From positions 1 through 64,000 of the forward strand of contig JBCBKL010000018.1 of assembly GCA_038521825.1 (NCBI GenBank): a stretch of 64,000 nucleotides of DNA. Reading direction: 5' to 3'. A program made the position numbers and the translations under genes. Positions 61,008 to 64,000 of this stretch are shown one piece after another (the stretch's first letter is position 1; each line of letters opens with the position of its first letter). The notes under the pieces were generated by a model, which had not been told where the DNA came from, ran no database searches, and worked only from the letters and a program-made list of their open reading frames with translations. This stretch comes from JBCBKL01 sp038521825 (lineage in GTDB: Bacteria > Pseudomonadota > Alphaproteobacteria > Rhodobacterales > Rhodobacteraceae).

Positions 61008-61709
61008 TTACTCCTCGTTATAGCGATAGCCGATGCCATAAAGGGTTTCAATTGCGGAGAAACTTTCGTCCGCGCTGCGCATCTTCTTACGAAGGCGCTT
61101 GATATGGCTGTCGATGGTTCGGTCGTCGACATAGACCTGATCGTCATAGGCGACGTCCATCAGCTGGTCGCGGCTTTTGACGAATCCCGGGCGTTGTGCA
61201 AGCGCTTGCAGCAACAGGAATTCCGTAACCGTCAGCGACACGTCGCGACCTTTCCAAGTCACCGCATGACGCAATGGATCCATACGCAGATGTCCACGCT
61301 CCATCACCTTGGTTTCTTCGGTGTCGCCGGTCACTTCGCCCGCAACCGCATCCTGACGACGCAGCAGCGCGCGGATCCGCTCGACCAGCAGGCGCTGCGA
61401 AAATGGTTTCTTGACGTAGTCGTCGGCACCCATGCGCAGGCCGAGTACTTCGTCGATCTCGTCATCTTTCGATGTCAGGAAGATCACCGGCATCGTTGAC
61501 TTCTGACGCAGACGCTGCAGTAGATCCATGCCATCCATCCGCGGCATCTTGATATCCAAGACCGCCATATCGGGCATTTTTTTGTTGAACGCATCGAGAG
61601 CCGCCTGGCCGTCGTTGTAAGTCTCGACCTCGAAGCCTTCTGCTTCCAGCGTCATCGAGACGGAGGTGAGGATGTTCCGATCATCATCAACCAGTGCAAT
61701 CTTAGACAT
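61008..61709 (-). CDS. chvI: Response regulator ChvI
   Basis: 233 residues. The receiver domain has D52 (MAVLDIKMP) as the phospho-site, with T in FLTSKDD and K in VKKPFS. The OmpR-type winged helix reads SLTVTEFLLLQALAQRPGFVKSRDQLMDVAY...RTIDSHIKRLRKKM...IETLYGIGYRY. CAAGGAAAC precedes the ATG at 61709. It is divergent from pckA, an arrangement kept across Rhizobiales and Rhodobacterales. Confidence 0.96.
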   Translation of the reverse strand: MSKIALVDDDRNILTSVSMTLEAEGFEVETYNDGQAALDAFNKKMPDMAVLDIKMPRMDGMDLLQRLRQKSTMPVIFLTSKDDEIDEVLGLRMGADDYVKKPFSQRLLVERIRALLRRQDAVAGEVTGDTEETKVMERGHLRMDPLRHAVTWKGRDVSLTVTEFLLLQALAQRPGFVKSRDQLMDVAYDDQVYVDDRTIDSHIKRLRKKMRSADESFSAIETLYGIGYRYNEE

Positions 61710-62044
61710 CGCGAGTTTCCTTGTCCTGCTCGACCTGAGGCCGTTTTGTCCCATAGTTCCGATCTGGCAGTCCGAATCAACCGCCAAGGCGGAATCAGCC
61801 ATCGCAATTGGGCACAATTGGGGCCTAATTGAGTTACGATTGGATAAATTGTTGCTTTTTTGAGACCAGTTGCCGGCCTCAAATGACGCCTCGCGGTCAA
61901 TCGAGAGGTTGATGGCGCTAACTGCGTCAAACCCTCCTGTTCATGCTGTAAACCACCATGATAAGACCTCCGAGCAGGTTGTATTTCAGTACCTTGGTGC
62001 CTGCCCAAGGAGCCTCCGCGCGCAGCGGACACAGGAGAAAAACC
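61710..62044. promoter_or_regulatory. Divergent chvI-pckA region with helically phased AATTG repeats
   Basis: 335 bases without a gene. Seen directly: AATTG at 61806, 61816, 61827 and 61847, i.e. spacings of 10, 11 and 20 bases, so they all face the same side of the helix. They lie about 100 bases upstream of chvI and could bind ChvI or another regulator of pckA. The exact promoters were not fixed. Confidence 0.45.
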
Positions 62045-63639
<1,595 letters not shown>

Positions 63640-63643
<4 letters not shown>

Positions 63644-64000
63644 GCGGCGCGGCGCGGCGCGGTTTTCGGCGCCGCTGCTGGTTCAATATCGTCTAGCGGC
63701 GTGTCGAGCAGATAGGGCAGATCATCCCGGTGAACATAACCCAGGTAACCCTCGACACATTTGTTGCGTCCCTGCAGGGCCCATTGCAATGCACCCGGCT
63801 CTGCGTGGATCCAGCCCGCCCGTGCAGCCCAGCCTTTGAAAACAACCGACTTCGCCAAGAAGGCCACGACATGATCAGGATCCCAATGCTGGATCGCCTC
63901 CCAGAACCCGTAACGGCTTAGAAAGCAGGACAGACCGCTGCCCCGATACCGTTCGTTCGAAGGATCAATCCAGAACTCGCCGTAATAGGCGATCGTCCCT
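63640..64000 (-). CDS. Partial unrecognised protein running off the window edge
   Basis: The last 119 codons of a gene whose start lies beyond position 64000. The visible part reads ...YYGEFWIDPSNERYRGSGLS..., then WDPDHVVAFLAKSVVFKGW, and ends with a low-complexity tail (EPAAAPKTAPRRAA). The GEFWIDPS...RGSGLS stretch loosely recalls a GNAT acetyltransferase core, but I cannot confirm it. Its 3' end overlaps pckA by four bases on the opposite strand. A GC-rich repeated GGCGC stretch there can form a hairpin that might serve both genes as a terminator. Confidence 0.7.

Overview
The window looks like a chromosome segment from a marine, Roseobacter-type alphaproteobacterium (Rhodobacterales). 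The pointers are the chvI-chvG-hprK-rapZ-EIIA-HPr block with a divergent pckA, a complete alphaproteobacterial C-P lyase (phn) locus with a PhnF-type GntR regulator, a PduO-type cobalamin adenosyltransferase, etfBA, and a twin-transmembrane small protein. No rRNA, tRNA or CRISPR array was seen.

Positions 1-32.9 kb are accessory in character. After an MscS-type channel (0.7-2.9 kb) comes a minus-strand operon of SnoaL-fold proteins plus two oxidoreductases, divergent from an HxlR regulator that keeps the family cysteine. Next are a LysR gene, a small exported cupin and an ABM-domain membrane protein, then iorAB (molybdenum hydroxylase) divergent from a MarR gene. From 13.7 to 30.9 kb, three LysR genes punctuate a run of genes of which many encode exported or membrane proteins. 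These are two beta-propeller-like proteins, a concanavalin-fold-like protein, two exported alpha/beta hydrolases, DUF6152 and DUF6644 proteins, an HXXEE protein, an Ig-like protein, a flavin reductase, an SDR, a SnoaL protein, a tandem AhpD-like protein with thrombospondin type 3 repeats, and an outer-membrane beta-barrel. I read this as an undescribed periplasmic catabolic or detoxification module. The stretch ends in an intact IS110-family element beside a tyrosine-recombinase remnant. The leader of the IS110 gene folds into several hairpins, as expected of a bridge RNA.

Positions 33.8-47.8 kb hold the phosphonate locus: phnC-D-E1-E2 and a hexapeptide transferase on the plus strand, phnF-phnM1 on the minus strand, phnG-H-I-J-K-L-N on the plus strand, a minus-strand DUF1045 gene, and a second phnM. 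Pho-box-like direct repeats lie upstream of phnC and between phnF and phnG. Two attenuator-like hairpins lie inside phnC-D-E. No phnP is present. The DUF1045 protein carries two HxT motifs of the 2H phosphoesterase type and is a candidate to replace PhnP.

Positions 47.8-64 kb are core-like: parC, an SH3-domain lipid-envelope type protein, SDR, twin-TM protein, cobalamin adenosyltransferase, etfBA, DUF6473, 3-hydroxybutyryl-CoA dehydrogenase, an acyltransferase, the HPr/EIIA/RapZ/HprK/ChvG/ChvI regulatory block, pckA, and an unrecognised partial gene at the window edge.
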